This document shows positions 14,901-28,600 of a DNA stretch of 64,000 nucleotides, piece by piece (the first letter of the stretch is position 1; each line of letters starts with the position of its first letter). The notes under the pieces were generated by a model. That model was not told the origin of the DNA and searched no databases. It saw only the letters and a list, made by a program, of their open reading frames with translations. The stretch comes from Camarhynchus parvulus (taxonomy: Eukaryota; Chordata; Aves; Passeriformes; Thraupidae), in NCBI RefSeq assembly GCF_901933205.1, contig NC_044601.1:44675376-44739375 (forward strand). The letters run 5' to 3'. Position numbers and translations under genes: made by a program.

Positions 14901-17900
14901 TACGTAATAAGAAGCAATACACCCAAAGCCAATTGGAATTCCAAAAAATCCCTAGTAAAAATGCTTTATAAGTCTGCAACATCATCATTATCAAGCTCTA
15001 ATGGTGAGCAACACCCAGCTTAATGGGGTTCTATACAATAGGTGACATATTTTTTTGGTCGTAATTGATAGAGTCTGCTTTGAACTGAAGTATCAATCCA
15101 CATCCTTCAAATGGGCATACATTACAACTACAAATCCCTACACACCCTCCCTTTCAGAGAAAGGAGCAAATAGGGTGACAAATTATTTGATGGTTTTCAT
15201 ACTTGGTTGTTTCTTTTTTCCTTTCTTTCTTTCTTTCTTCTGCAGTTGCAAAAATAATGAGAAAACGGAGCATTTTTTTCCCCAGATAAGCTTAGGGGAT
15301 ATAAACTATGTTCATGACTGAACGTCTAATCGACTGCACCACAACACTTGGAAGCAGAGGCTCTGTGTATCATTCTGAGTGTGGTCAGCTTACCGTATGT
15401 TCAGACTTGGTTGCCAGGTACTTGTATAAAACATAGAGAGAAAGAAGCTGTGTTGATAACTCATCAAAACTTTCTTGGAGCATGATCTCTGTTACTATTG
15501 ACATAGCATCTATGGAGGAAAACAATGCTTAATTATTATAGCTTCCAATACATATCTTCCTTTTGCACCCACTCGTGTTCACTAATGCTTTATTGCTGTG
15601 GTATGCTTTGAAATAGTTGAAGAGGAAGTTAAACATTTATTGCAACTAGAACATACCTACAGAATTAGTCTTATTCCTTTGGGTTGCTCAAACACACTGC
15701 GAGAGAGAAGAATGGGTTGAACAGCATGAAACTACTGCTAAGGAGCTCTCAAAATTATCTTAGCTCTACACATTTCAGTTGGCTCATCTTTCCTTAGCTC
15801 TTCAATCATTAAAAAAAATTAAAACTATTTCTTTGTTCTTGTCTTTTGATTACAAACAAGAGAAGACCGGCTTAACTTCATTAGCCTTAGGGTGACAGGA
15901 GAGTACAAAGGATAAGAAATGTTATCACAGATCACCCACAGTGGTCTATTCAGCAAACAGTGCTCTAGAGGAGTTCTATATGGAGTTCCAGTGACACTCC
16001 CAATCAAGAGGGACAGTTTGGAAAAGGATCTTCAGTTTCACACAGAACAGAAATATGGGTAAAATAAGGGGAAATTCAAAGATGGAGGGGGTATGTCTCA
16101 AAATAAAAAAATTACAGGTATTAATTTGTTGTTTAGCAAAATCTTCAGCTCCTTTCTGTTATCTGTTTTATAAAAGCTTCATGTAAAGGAAAGCTTACTG
16201 CAAGGTTACAGTACTAGAAAACCTGAAGTGAAATTAAAATCAGTCATCAAAATTAGTATCTGTCATCAAACATGAGAGGACTCATCCAAACACTTAAAAC
16301 AGTCAATAATGAAAGGTAGCCCCAGTAAGGCAATTCAGCATAGCTGGCTGCCCTCAGTGACAGACAGGAAGCCTACACAAATAATTTATATATGTAGCTT
16401 TTTGAACAGCTAAACGTATGGAAGATGAATACCAACACACATTTTGATTCTAGTAACACTCTAATTAATTGTCACTAATAAGTCCTTTAATATCATTACC
16501 ACATATGTCAGACTTGTAACTGAAGAAGATGGTTTACACTTGCAGTAGGATTAATAACAGTAGAAACTGTGAATCTCACAAGTTTCAAAACTATATAATA
16601 AATAAAATCCCAAAAAAATGAGAGAAAAAACATGCAGAAAATACTTCAAGGGAAGGTGAAATTGTGTTTTATGATGAATTCAGAAAAAATATGGCTATAA
16701 GTTTTCAGTTTAAAGAAAAGCTCTGTAAATGTAAGAGCATACAACTAAGGATGCCGTATTGGTACGTGTTTTCTTACCTTCATATTTCTTTTGCTTTATA
16801 AAGCAATCCAACAAAATATTGAATGTAAAATTATCTGGAAAAATTCCATACTGAACCTGAAAAAAAGAAGGGAAAAAAGTTGTGTGCAAATGTGCTGCAG
16901 ATACCAGAAAGAGCAGAACCACGACACTCCACACTGATGCAATGAACATAAGCAACACAAGAGATCAGCATGGCTCCTGTGATATAGGCCCTCCAACTTC
17001 TGATGCGTTGGATTTGTTTTAGCTTTTTATCTGAGCCTTTTAGACAAGGAATAGCACTGCCTATCACGTTATTATGCCTCCCCTGCAATTAACATGTTTT
17101 GGACACCAACACTATTTAAAACTAAAGAGCTTTCTGAAAAAAGACAGGATTTAAAAGCTGTAAAAAGGCTATTGCTAAAATTCAAGTGCAACAGTAATTT
17201 GTTATTTGACGAAGAAACCTGAACTTAAAATCACAGTCTACAGGCCCTGGCTGCAACATGAATTCCTGTCAAACCACACTTGAATCAAAAGCCAATCCAA
17301 AATATTCATGTCTCTTCCTTGGTAAAACTTACCTTGTTTTGTATTGTGTATAAGGCTTTATCTTGAGCACCATATTTTAAGCACTGTCTGATCCAGCTGT
17401 GAATGGTCCAGTCTCTCAAGTACCAGGAATTCGGGCTATGCCGAAACCTAAAGAGGACAAAAAGTTCTGGTGATAATATGACTCTGATATCACGGAAACA
17501 AATTCTGTAATCAACACAACTATGAGTTTCAAAACCTCACCATTCATGAACTCAGACATAAATTTCTCTGTGCTTGACTTGGCAGTCAATCATCACTCTC
17601 TAAAGAGCTCCAGATAGCCCTTTCAAGTTAGAGAAACCAAACTTTGACAAATTAATAGAATGTACAAAGGGAAATCTGACCTTTTCACAAATGCATACTA
17701 TTTAAACTTCTCACTTTCCAGAAAGCCTAGTGCTTTTTTCTCAAAAAAAAAAAAAAAGAATACCAAAAAATAACATTTTGGTGTATTTATGAAGGCCAAC
17801 TGAGACTGGTATAAATACTGTAGTATTTTTTGACCTTGTCCTTGTGATTCTGTAAGATTGTATTGTGTAACATTTTGATGTATAATGTTGCTGGGCTTCA

Positions 17901-19631
17901 CCAAGCATCAGAATTACATCAAAATATAACTGCATCTGAATCTTTGGAATTGTGTAATCTGGTGTCTCTCACCCTCTCTAAATCATGCCTCACTTCACCA
18001 GTTAAGAATTCATTATGCCTCAGCACAGGTCATCCCTGGGCTGCTGCATGCTCCATTTGCCTCAGAAATGCTTCATCAGTGAGGCATACCTCATGCACAG
18101 GGAAACTCTGCTGGAAAGCCTTTTCCTGCCTCCCTGCACTGGTTTAATCTATCCTAAGACACCTCATGCCATGACTTCAGCAGTCTTCTAAGGCAACCCA
18201 CTCCAGTGCTTGACCAATTTGTAAAATTAAATACTTTTAAATTCATTTCATCCTAATTCAGACACATGCACTTTGCTCCACATTTGAACAAATGGTGACA
18301 AAAAGCACATGGAACTTCAGCTTTGGCAAACATTCAAGAATCAGTTAAAAGTTCAGTGGTAGGAGCTGCTGCCTTGGTCCTGAGCTGAATTTCACACCCA
18401 CATGTGAAGAGATGCATGCAGTCTTTCTCAATTCAAATGAAAACTGATCTGAGTCCCCAGCACAGAAGTGACTGCCACTTTCTGTGAAGAACACCAATGA
18501 CTGAGCTGAGCTCATGTGCAGATGCTCGCAGCCCCAAGCCAAGATGCAGCACCATTTAGAGGCAGGGTAGACTCTTCCATCTGAGTGAGCATGCTTTCCA
18601 GAACGTTTATCAGATTAATGTGGCCACCAACCCTCTTTCCCCCTCAGTAAATCTCTTGTCTATCACTGAGGGCTATACAGATGACCAAGGCTGGAAAAGT
18701 ACTGCAGCCTAGAGAGCCTTCAAAACAAACACAGCCATGCCAAAAGTGAAGCTAAACAACTACAGAATCTAAATGTAAGTACTTGTAAGTGGCATAAAAA
18801 TCTCCCCATTAAATTAAAATTTAATAGCAAAGAAAAGCATGCTTTGAATATTAAGTTGCAAGCACCCATTCTGGTGCTATAATTACTTTCCATTTTCTTC
18901 TCTCTGGAGTTCAAATACTGAGAGTAGCAAGAATGTATATTTGCTTTCACTGAAGTCCTGTGTCATGGACAAATGCTTTCAGGAAGTATCAGTAACAGGA
19001 ATTTGGATTTTAACATATTTTGATGAAATAATTATCTAATTGCTACAGACTCTTTCACCAGCCATTTAAGAAGGGTCAAGCTGGAACACCAGCACCCAGT
19101 AATAATGATGCCAACATATTTTAAAATTTCATTAAATTATTAATATTGTTTTACAAGTGGAAAACAACAGACCCGTCTTTCAAAAAGCATGACACTGATT
19201 GTCTAAAATACTTAGGCTTTCTATTGATACAATCTTTGCAAATGAAAAGCAAGTATTCAAAAAACAACAACAAAAAACCCAACCAGCTGTTTTTAATGTA
19301 TTTGAATATCCAACTTTTTTCACAGCTCTGTTTATTCTCTTGAGTACACCACAGCAAGAGAGAGCACTCCATTATACCCTGTACCTTGGGATTGCTAAAG
19401 CTTACTGTAATGGAAGCTTCTAGGTTTCAAAGTAAAATTGGATTTGGATAGCAAAAGGCCTAACAAGGATACAATACGGCCTAGAAACAGAATGAAGCTG
19501 ATCCAGTCAACACTCATTGCTGGAATCAATATAAACAAAATCCAGAGGCATGCCATAAAACCTTGTAAAAAATCTGTACACCAGCTTTTATAGAGCTGGG
19601 ACTGATTTTTGCATGTGTGCACACGCATGTG

Positions 19632-19684
<53 letters not shown>

Positions 19685-22600
19685 TAACCATAGGATCTTT
19701 CAGATATAATTACTGCAACTATGTTACTATTGAGATCTTTATAGTGATCTTTATGCTCAGACCAGATCTTGCCTGCCCTAGGTGCTATGCAAACGAAAAG
19801 TAAAGAGCTTCTCAACAAAGTAATTTTCTAGTTAATTCTAACAATTAATTACAAGTCAGGTGCATGGGAATGAAGAGAGGAGACTGGTGCATGAATGCAA
19901 TATATATGCATGTACAAGATCCCTCAACACAAGACACTTCCATTAATCCACGATGTGGTAGGAGAACTGGAAGTGAAAAGGAAACAACTACACTGCAAAC
20001 TTTAATTGTTTCTGATCCATGTAATGCTGAGATAAGCTCTGTCTCTATTGTACTAGCTGAGAAGAGAAACCAACAGAGTATCTGTTTTTTACAGTTATCC
20101 TAGGCAAATCAACCAAATGTTGTGGCAGGCACTTGTATTTGAAACAGAATCAGGAAAAAGAGGAGGTTGCTTATCATTTTGACAAGCATTAACATCCTCC
20201 TCCTTCTCTTTGTCCACCAAACAGGATATAATTAAGCAAGGCAATATGTTCAGGGACAGATGAAAAGACAGAAGGAAGTTAAAACTACAGAAAAAAAGAG
20301 GATTCAGAAAGAATTAAAATTAAAATTAAATAAAGGAAGTCTCTAGCAACTGCTGTGTGTTTAATGGAGAGACCAGAAGGTTATCTTGCAGATGCCTGGT
20401 GCTGAAATTCATTTTTCTTACAAGTAATAAAAACCAGAGAAGCCCAAGATTCTTACAATGTGTTCAGAAAAGACAAGAAGGAACTCTTAGAGAAGCTCTC
20501 TGTTGGTACACTTTAATGTTAATGGCTAAAGAATCAATATGGTCATCCTTCCATTGAACTAAGAACATCTGCCTCCATGGGGAATAAAACCAGAAATATT
20601 TGTAATACAGGGAGAGCCTGAAATATCAAGGTCATTGTGAATCTAACAGCACACTATGCAATACTCTAGAGAATTATTTTTATTTTTGAAAGCTTTTCAA
20701 ATTATGCAGTCCAGAAACTTGATTTTCACTAACAGTTGCTTTGTACTTGCAAAATGATGATAACTTGGAAGACACAGAAGGAGTGTACAGCCTCCAGAAC
20801 AGGAGGCAACCAGAACATTTTTAGCTAAGCAAGTACATTCTCTTGCTCACAAATAGGCCAGCACATCGGGCTACATTGTCAGTTTACTAAGTTACTGCAT
20901 AAAGCCTGGTTCCTCATTATTTTCAACAGTGCTGGGGTACTCATGCTGTGTGAAAGAAACTAAACAATAAAAAAGTTTAGCAGACGCTGAGAGTGCTTCA
21001 TGGGGTGCTGTACTACTACAGCAAGCATGACTTATTTATATTGGTGCACTCACACACCGCAGAAAAGCTGAATTCCTGCCCAGCTCATTTATTTCAGTCT
21101 TGCAACTTTGTTTGTGCCATCAAGTGGTGATACACTCTAGTTGCTTTCACCCACCCTGTCTTCTCAAGGGAAGTAATGCAGCAAACCTGAGAGCAAACAG
21201 AACCACCCCTTGCTGGTCTGCATTCTTTTTCCTAGGTTGATAGAGGGCACTTCATTGCTTTGGGGACAGTTACAAATGAGGAAGATGGTGAAGGGAAATT
21301 TGCTGCATTACAGAGGAGAAAGTGCTGTAGAAGTGACATACCATGAGAAAGAGCTCTGCTTTGCTCTTCCTGGTAGTATAGAGGGAAAACCAGCTCAGCA
21401 TATCGGTTCCATTATTTGTTGACCACAAGTCCCATTTTGGACTCCTACCACATCGTGGCTTTCTTAAGGGCCAGTCCAATTCCTGACACTGCCAGAAGCT
21501 ATCCTTGTGCAAGACACACTTTTTTCTCTTCCTCATTCTCCCCCATTCTCAGAAGGAAGAAACCCTTCCTTTCTACACCTTTACCTGGCCTAATGAGAAA
21601 GCATCTTGTAATGATCCACACATCCCTACACTTCCTATCTCTCATCTTTAAAAGTAGAGAGAAACATGGGTCTGCATGTTCATATATTTTCAACAGAAGG
21701 GAGAGTCCCAAATTACTTCTCATCCACTTAAAATTCTACAAAGTCCCAACACAAAATGTAAAGAGACTTAAAATGAATAAATATAATAGGAAATATCTCT
21801 GCAAAGATGAAACTATCTCAATGGAACAAATCCAAAGCAACTCCACATTTTACACAAGTCATACAGGGCTGAGAAGGGTATTAGCAATGCCATGTTTTTT
21901 TCTTCCCAGGCACATTTTTTCAGCTACAGTGCATAATGATCAAATGGATTCCAGGCAGGCTTAGCTTGGAAACTGGAAGGCTGTCACCCAAAACTCTCCC
22001 TTTGTTTGTCATTTCAAGCCACAAGCCTTGGGGAAAATCATCTACATTTTAAATGGACCCAGAGGCATTGCTCATACATCAGTGTCAAAGAAAACAATCC
22101 TGGAAAAGCAATCATTATTGACAGAAATTTCCTTTAAAAAATGAACAGAACTCTATTTTTCCATCTCTTCTTTGACTGCCATTTTAGCCTTCACCTTTTT
22201 TGTATAAATCTTGTAAAAATTTCATGTGTAAACCTACCAGTCCTATAGGAAATCCCACAGACATTAACTGCCTACACTCAAAAACAGAGGGAACACATTG
22301 CTTTTGTGTTGAAATAAAAAACTCAAGTAGTATATGTACTATAAGATATCAATTATCAAAAGCAGTAATAGGACAGGTTAAAAAATTAGACATGGTAATT
22401 ATAACAGCATAGTCTAAGGCTGAGACAGCATCTTACACAAGCAGAAAATTGGTTTGCAGACTCCCAGAAGAAAATTCTACATTCAGCCCCTATTCTATTT
22501 TAATTTTTATTGACTTTCCCATCTTTTATTTTGAACTAATTTAACTTGATTGTTGTGATGCTAAAATTAATTCTTCTGAATTAAGCTCTCCCCACCTCCA

Positions 22601-25600
22601 CATGAACTCATATTTCATGCACAACATTTTTTGTTCAAGATTTGCACAGAGCTCTTACACCACTAATGCATGTCTGATTATGGCCCCAAAACAGACCAGA
22701 TGATCAGATATACAGAAACCACAGTACAGAACCACAGCCAAACATCAAGGCTGAGCAGGAGACTTTAAGGATATTTTAAGTATCACATCTTGTTTCATGT
22801 TATACCACATTAAGTTTTAACTTCTGTCCACTTCAATGTTACAAGTTCATCTATTTCTTAATCCATAAGCTTAGGAATAAGACTAGATTTGGAAAAGGAG
22901 ATATTTTGTCTAGAAGAACCTACTACACAGTTATTTAGGAAGACTCAGGATATCACCTGGGTAACTGTCCTCTACCAACAACTGAAGGGAGAAAATTCAC
23001 TATTCAGTAGTTTCAGGGTAGCTATTGCATTGCTCAAAACTACACAGAAACCTCAGCTTCACAAAGACTCTTTCTAACAGTAACTATCAGCTAGGGTGTA
23101 GTTTATTCTTTACTGACCTAGCTATTTTGACCGCTTTTCTTTTTTTTCCTGCCCATTGCTGTCAGCCTGGTATCACTAAATGCTCTTCCTCCTTTGGAAG
23201 AATTTAAGGCACCCTCAAGAGTAAAGCATAAGGAACAAGCCTTATTACATTAAAAGTTTAAAAAACAGTACGATCAAAGAATTGCAAAATCCTAGATAAA
23301 TTTTATACATTTCAAAATAATGCATGAATGGACAAGCAGTTTACCACAGCATGAAAGAAATGCTTTGCTTATACATAAACACACCTAAGAGCTATCACAA
23401 AAGAAATAGCAATACAACAGATACAGAGCCTATGGCAAGTTTGAAGCAATTTATTGGTATTCCTGGTATTGCAATATTTTAAGCAGCTACGGGTATTCCT
23501 GAAAAATATCTGAATTATTTATCAATCCTTTCATCTAGAGGCAGTCAACCTAACAGGACTGCAGTGAAACTGCTCTTCCAACCTTCTGCCAGCAGGTTAC
23601 ACCAAGCAGCTCTGAACCTCCCTAGAAATATTTGCAAAGCACAAAGCAGCAATCCTTCAGACAACCTGATTAATATCCCACATGTTCACCTTAAATGCTT
23701 CAAATCTTTATTCTAATTAGTACAGACTGAAAAGCAAAGTCAAGGCTCAAACAACATACACACTCAGTGCACTCTTTGTCCCTGGGAAAACTCTTAAAGG
23801 CTGCTAAATGTGTTTCCTAAAAAGCTTAGAGGAGCTTTTTCACGTGGATTCATAGTACTTCAGAATTATGCATTCCCTGACAGAACTCCAATGGAAGTTC
23901 ACTACTAAGAAGTGACCTAGTGAAGAATGTGAACTAGTCTGTGTCAGTTCGGCTGAACATGCTCTATATGCCTAACCTGAAATAGGATGACATTAGTCAC
24001 AGGCCTTATCTAGCTAGAAGCTAAAGACTTTAACATTTAAAAATCCAGTATCAACACAATTCCTTGTTCTAGGTTACAGGGAGGGTCAGCAGCTAGCTCA
24101 CTAAAAACAGACATTTGGGGTTCCTCACTGGGTAGGTCAAAGAATGCTGCTACCAAGAAAAGGTGGTGATGCCTGCTTTAGTCTCATGAAGGAACATTAT
24201 AACATCTCATTATCACATTCAATTTTATTTCAAACGCAAACTATGAATAAAGCAACCCCCCTTTCTGACTTAACGAAATGATGAGGTGAACTGCAATGAA
24301 GGCAACCAAATAAACAGATTTTTTGAATACAGTACTTATATTTTTCTCCTTTTCCCAGGAAATTAGTTACCCATCACCCTTCACCTCTCTCACTCCTTTT
24401 AAAAAAAGACAATCAGGAAAAATCCAGTTTTCTTCTCACACATATAAAGAATCTATACTACTTTCCCCATAAAGATGAAATTCACTCAAAGAGTGACAAT
24501 TAAGAAGAAAAGGTTGTGTAATAATAATAACCATAATGAAAAACCCAACATCTCCCCAAACTACTGACTATAAGGGACACAGCCCTCTGTGACAAATGCT
24601 TCTGGACTTACAATTGAAATGATTGGTTTTGAATATAAATGTCACCAATACTGTATAGAAAGTATCACAGGCTCAGAAAGCACACAGGGAATGATGAAGT
24701 GAGCTGTTGCTATAGTGATTCTGATAAGATTCTCTCAAGTGCCTTTCCTTTTCCCATGCAACCACAATCAGGTCTAATTTTAAACCGACTCTTCCATTAA
24801 TTATATATTTTTCTGGTATTCTGGCATACAAAACCAGACAAATTAAGAACCATACAAGATACTACATGTCTTGCTTCAGGGATTTTTTTTTAATCTCAGC
24901 AGTTTCAAAGTGCACCAGGATAAAACCTGCTGTTTCAAAGCTCAACAAAGGGTCAGTTCTGCTGATACTTTTACTTGGATCTCTGAAAACCGATTAACAC
25001 AAGGCTGTAAAAAGGTACATATAAGTAAAGCACTGATTTGATTGTTACCATTTTACTAACTCAGCGATGCCCGTCATTACTTCAACAAATTAAACTTATC
25101 TGAAAGCTAGTATACAAGTTATAAACTTGTTTCTCAAAATGAGAAACAAACGTTGCAAAAGCCTGCTTGCAATTTCTAGTTACTGTTACCACCTTTGCAT
25201 CAAGTTCACTTTGCCAAGTGACAGACCACTAAAGGCTGCCAGAAAGTTGGCTTCCAGCAGAAAGGTAGCTCCCACTGCTTCACTTCAAAAGTAAGTTTAA
25301 AATCTTTTGTGTACCAAGTAGTACTTGTGTCATGGACTTTCTTCAACCACAGTTAACTTTACGTAATTTGAGGGCTAAACTGCTTAAAAGCTCATTAGAC
25401 TTAATTTTTAAAAAATAAATTACTACAGATGTTTTAGAAAACCTCCATCTCTAAGCTACCAAGTACTGCAGGGATGTCACAGTGAAGCTTGCTTTCCAGT
25501 AACCATTAACCAAGCTGGACAGAGATGTAGCACCAAGGGCTTTCCATGCAAACAAAATAGTGACTCTAAGTTCTGTGATAGCTCAGCATCAGAGAGAAGT

Positions 25601-28600
25601 GCACCACACATTAAGGTGTTTCTGCCTTTTAGCACTAAGCCTAAACCATGCGGGAATACCCCTTTCATGCCATATTAAATAGGCATACTTCCTGTGTACA
25701 CATAAAAACTGCTGTCAAGAAAAGCAAATAATGACTTCTTGATTTTATGGCAGGAAAAAAATCTCAGCCTTTAACAGACATTGCTATTATTGTATTTGAA
25801 AACAGCAACTTTTTAACAATGCCTAATATTCAGTGTAAATTTAACCTGGGGCGAAAATAATGTAATTTTGTTAGAAACCAAATCAGTGAGACCTGCAGTC
25901 TACATTGTAACTATGTTGCATTTTCCATTTATTTTACTCAAATTCTTTATGGTTCACAAAATAGCTCCCAGAAATAGATCACACATTAGCTTCAAACTAC
26001 AGCAACATTTCACCGACTGACATAATCTTTGACACTTTTCAGTTTGATCACAGTCGAACTCACACAGATGATAAGTGATGTACTTCTGTCTTGAGTGTAT
26101 CAAAGGCTGCAATACAGAGGTGTACAAACCGAACTGTTTATTCTGCAGTTTGTTTCACACCACAATCAGAGCAAAAAAGAGGTGCTGGGAATACAGCACC
26201 TCTGAGTGCTTCAGGAATACAAATACTGAATGGAACTCAGTAACCAACTTAAGCAGGGGAAGAGCCAACCTTGCATTTACTGCCAAACACTTCCCAAACT
26301 AGATATGCACAGTACAGGTTTTACCTTTCCAGATTTGCTGCCACAGGCACATAATTCAAGTTAGCCTAATTTTGCCCTAATACATTTACATTTTTCACTG
26401 CTACAGTCTGATGTCCTCGTGTATTTGCTCTCCTTCTGCACCCCATGAGTGCAGGGGAGGCAGACAAGAAGGCTTTAATACTAAATGTAAACACCTAAAA
26501 AGAGGACAAAACCCCTGATACCTGCAGTTTCAGCCACAGCCACTATCAATAAGGCAACCATTTCCAAAAGATCGATCATTGGTGAATAGGCCAGGGCTAC
26601 CACACAGTTCATCATTATTCTGTTTACTTTTCATGTCATGTCTCAATGAGCAATGCTTACTGGTATTTCTTTTTTCTTCCAACCTTGCATTTTCCTAATA
26701 AAAATACTTTTAGCAATGAGTAACAAGAAATGCTCAAATCCTTTACACATTTTAAACTGTTCTCTAACCACAGTACCCAATCACAGCTCTTCTGAGGCAT
26801 CTAGTTAGCATACCTCTTAGCATATCTAACTTCTGAGATCCGTGAGACCAAAATGTCCTTTGCCTCGTTGCGTATGTCAATCCCAAGGAACAGCAAGTAC
26901 AACAAGGATAAAAATGGCAAACTGCACTCAAGCATTTTGTAAGGCAGTTTGAAATTTGTGGGCTTTTACCAGCTACATGATTGTTTTGTTATTTTCAGAA
27001 AAAGACTATGCTATCAAATCTGTTATTTGAAGAGAGACAGCAGGTACCGCTCTTTAAGTACTGCATGTACTGTAGGACAAATGCTCCCTTGCATAGGTAG
27101 CTGCAAGTAAAATGAGGTCATGCTATCCAAAACAGGCAGAGGATTTTATAATCAGCAAGAAGGTATTTTGTAGTTTTTCCACTTTTGAGACAGAACACAT
27201 CCAAGATTGCTAGTTATAAATATAGCGGTGACAGCACTGAGCCTGTCAGAGTCCAGTAAGCATTTGGACAATGCTCTCAGGCACACGGTGTGATTCTTGG
27301 GGTGTCCTGTGCAGAGCCAGGAGTTGGGCTCAATGAGCCTGACTGGTCCCTTCCAACTCAGCATATTCTATGATAACTCACTAATGTTTTTGGTTCTGCT
27401 AATGACTGGCCCACAATGCAAGGCCAGGATGACTTGCTACTTTGCCATTTTACAGTGGCCTACTCAGACCTTGTATTCAGGCTCCAAACTGACATTCATA
27501 CACCACTTAAGGAAAACTGCAAGAAGAAGTAAGCACTGCAGGACAGTAAATTCAATGAAGGCTAAAACTTCTTTTTGCTGGTGAAGTGGACTGTAACACT
27601 CCTGCTGCACATGTTCTGCTGTCATGCTCTCACAGTAGCTGCTTCACCTTGTTCACCGCCAATCAGACACACTAGTAGCCAGTCTCGTTTGTGGACTTTG
27701 GCACAGACTGTGCAGACAAGGGGGAGGGAGATGGTGTCCATTTTACACCCAATTGTCTGCTGCCAGAGTCCGTCTACTTAGCTTGTAGCTTGATTTAGTC
27801 CAGCTCTGCTCACTCGCTAGTGGAACTTTGAAGAAAGGAGTATTTTCCCCCTTTTTTAAATGAAAGCAGTAGCTATAGGGGAGAGAGCAGAATAAATGTC
27901 AATGTAAAGAGGATCATCATAAAGTTGACTCTGGAGATTAAAGGCAGCTTTATATCCACACCAATTCTTAAACAACAGATATTACTCATAAGGGTGAAAA
28001 TCGGTTTGCAAATCCAGATGCCAAAATTTGTGTGCTTTCAGCCTGACAAGTTCTAGACTGAAAGAGTGGGGTGGGGGAGGTGGGGGGAAATAGCCAAAAT
28101 CCCTGCTCCCTTCCTTTTTCAGCATGAGAAAGGAATTATTATTGGGTCTACATTCACAGCTGAGCAAACACGCATTTCTATCAGCTGCTGCCTTGTATAT
28201 CCCTTACAAATTTTAACAATAAATCCCAGAAAGCATTCTTCGTTGCTGCTTAAATGCTCGCTAAACTAGATCCTGGGTCTAATCCTCACTTGGTCCAAAG
28301 AGAAAACACACAGTTCATCCAAGCTACCAGGGACCTGCCCCAATCAGCTGAGGACCTGACACACCACACATGCATACAATCATTAATTACATGAAAGCTG
28401 GGAGACATGGACAACCCCAGCACCTTTAAAAGATGTGCAGTCCAGCATCTCATAGAGATGCATCAGTGGTGAAGACAGAAACCAAATGATGAAAGCAGCC
28501 ACAGTGCTATTTCTGAAACAACCAACTCCACATTTAATTGAGTCCCTCAGGCTTTCAAACTGATGTAGCAAAGGGGAGACAGAGAGGCAGCTGAAAAGCC

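Noticed and set aside
15220..15245. (CTTT)n tract ending CTGCAG as an antisense splice acceptor
   Set aside because: It looks like a strong acceptor, but the sequence after it has no convincing exon or donor; simple pyrimidine repeats often mimic acceptors.
19395..19818. Peptides with long His-Thr repeats on the minus strand
   Set aside because: They are translations of the (TG)24 microsatellite.
21416..21964. 182-codon plus-strand open frame in MRPS27 intron 4
   Set aside because: It begins at a TTG, has no recognisable domain and sits in intron sequence; one frame of this length is not unusual across 64 kb and six frames.
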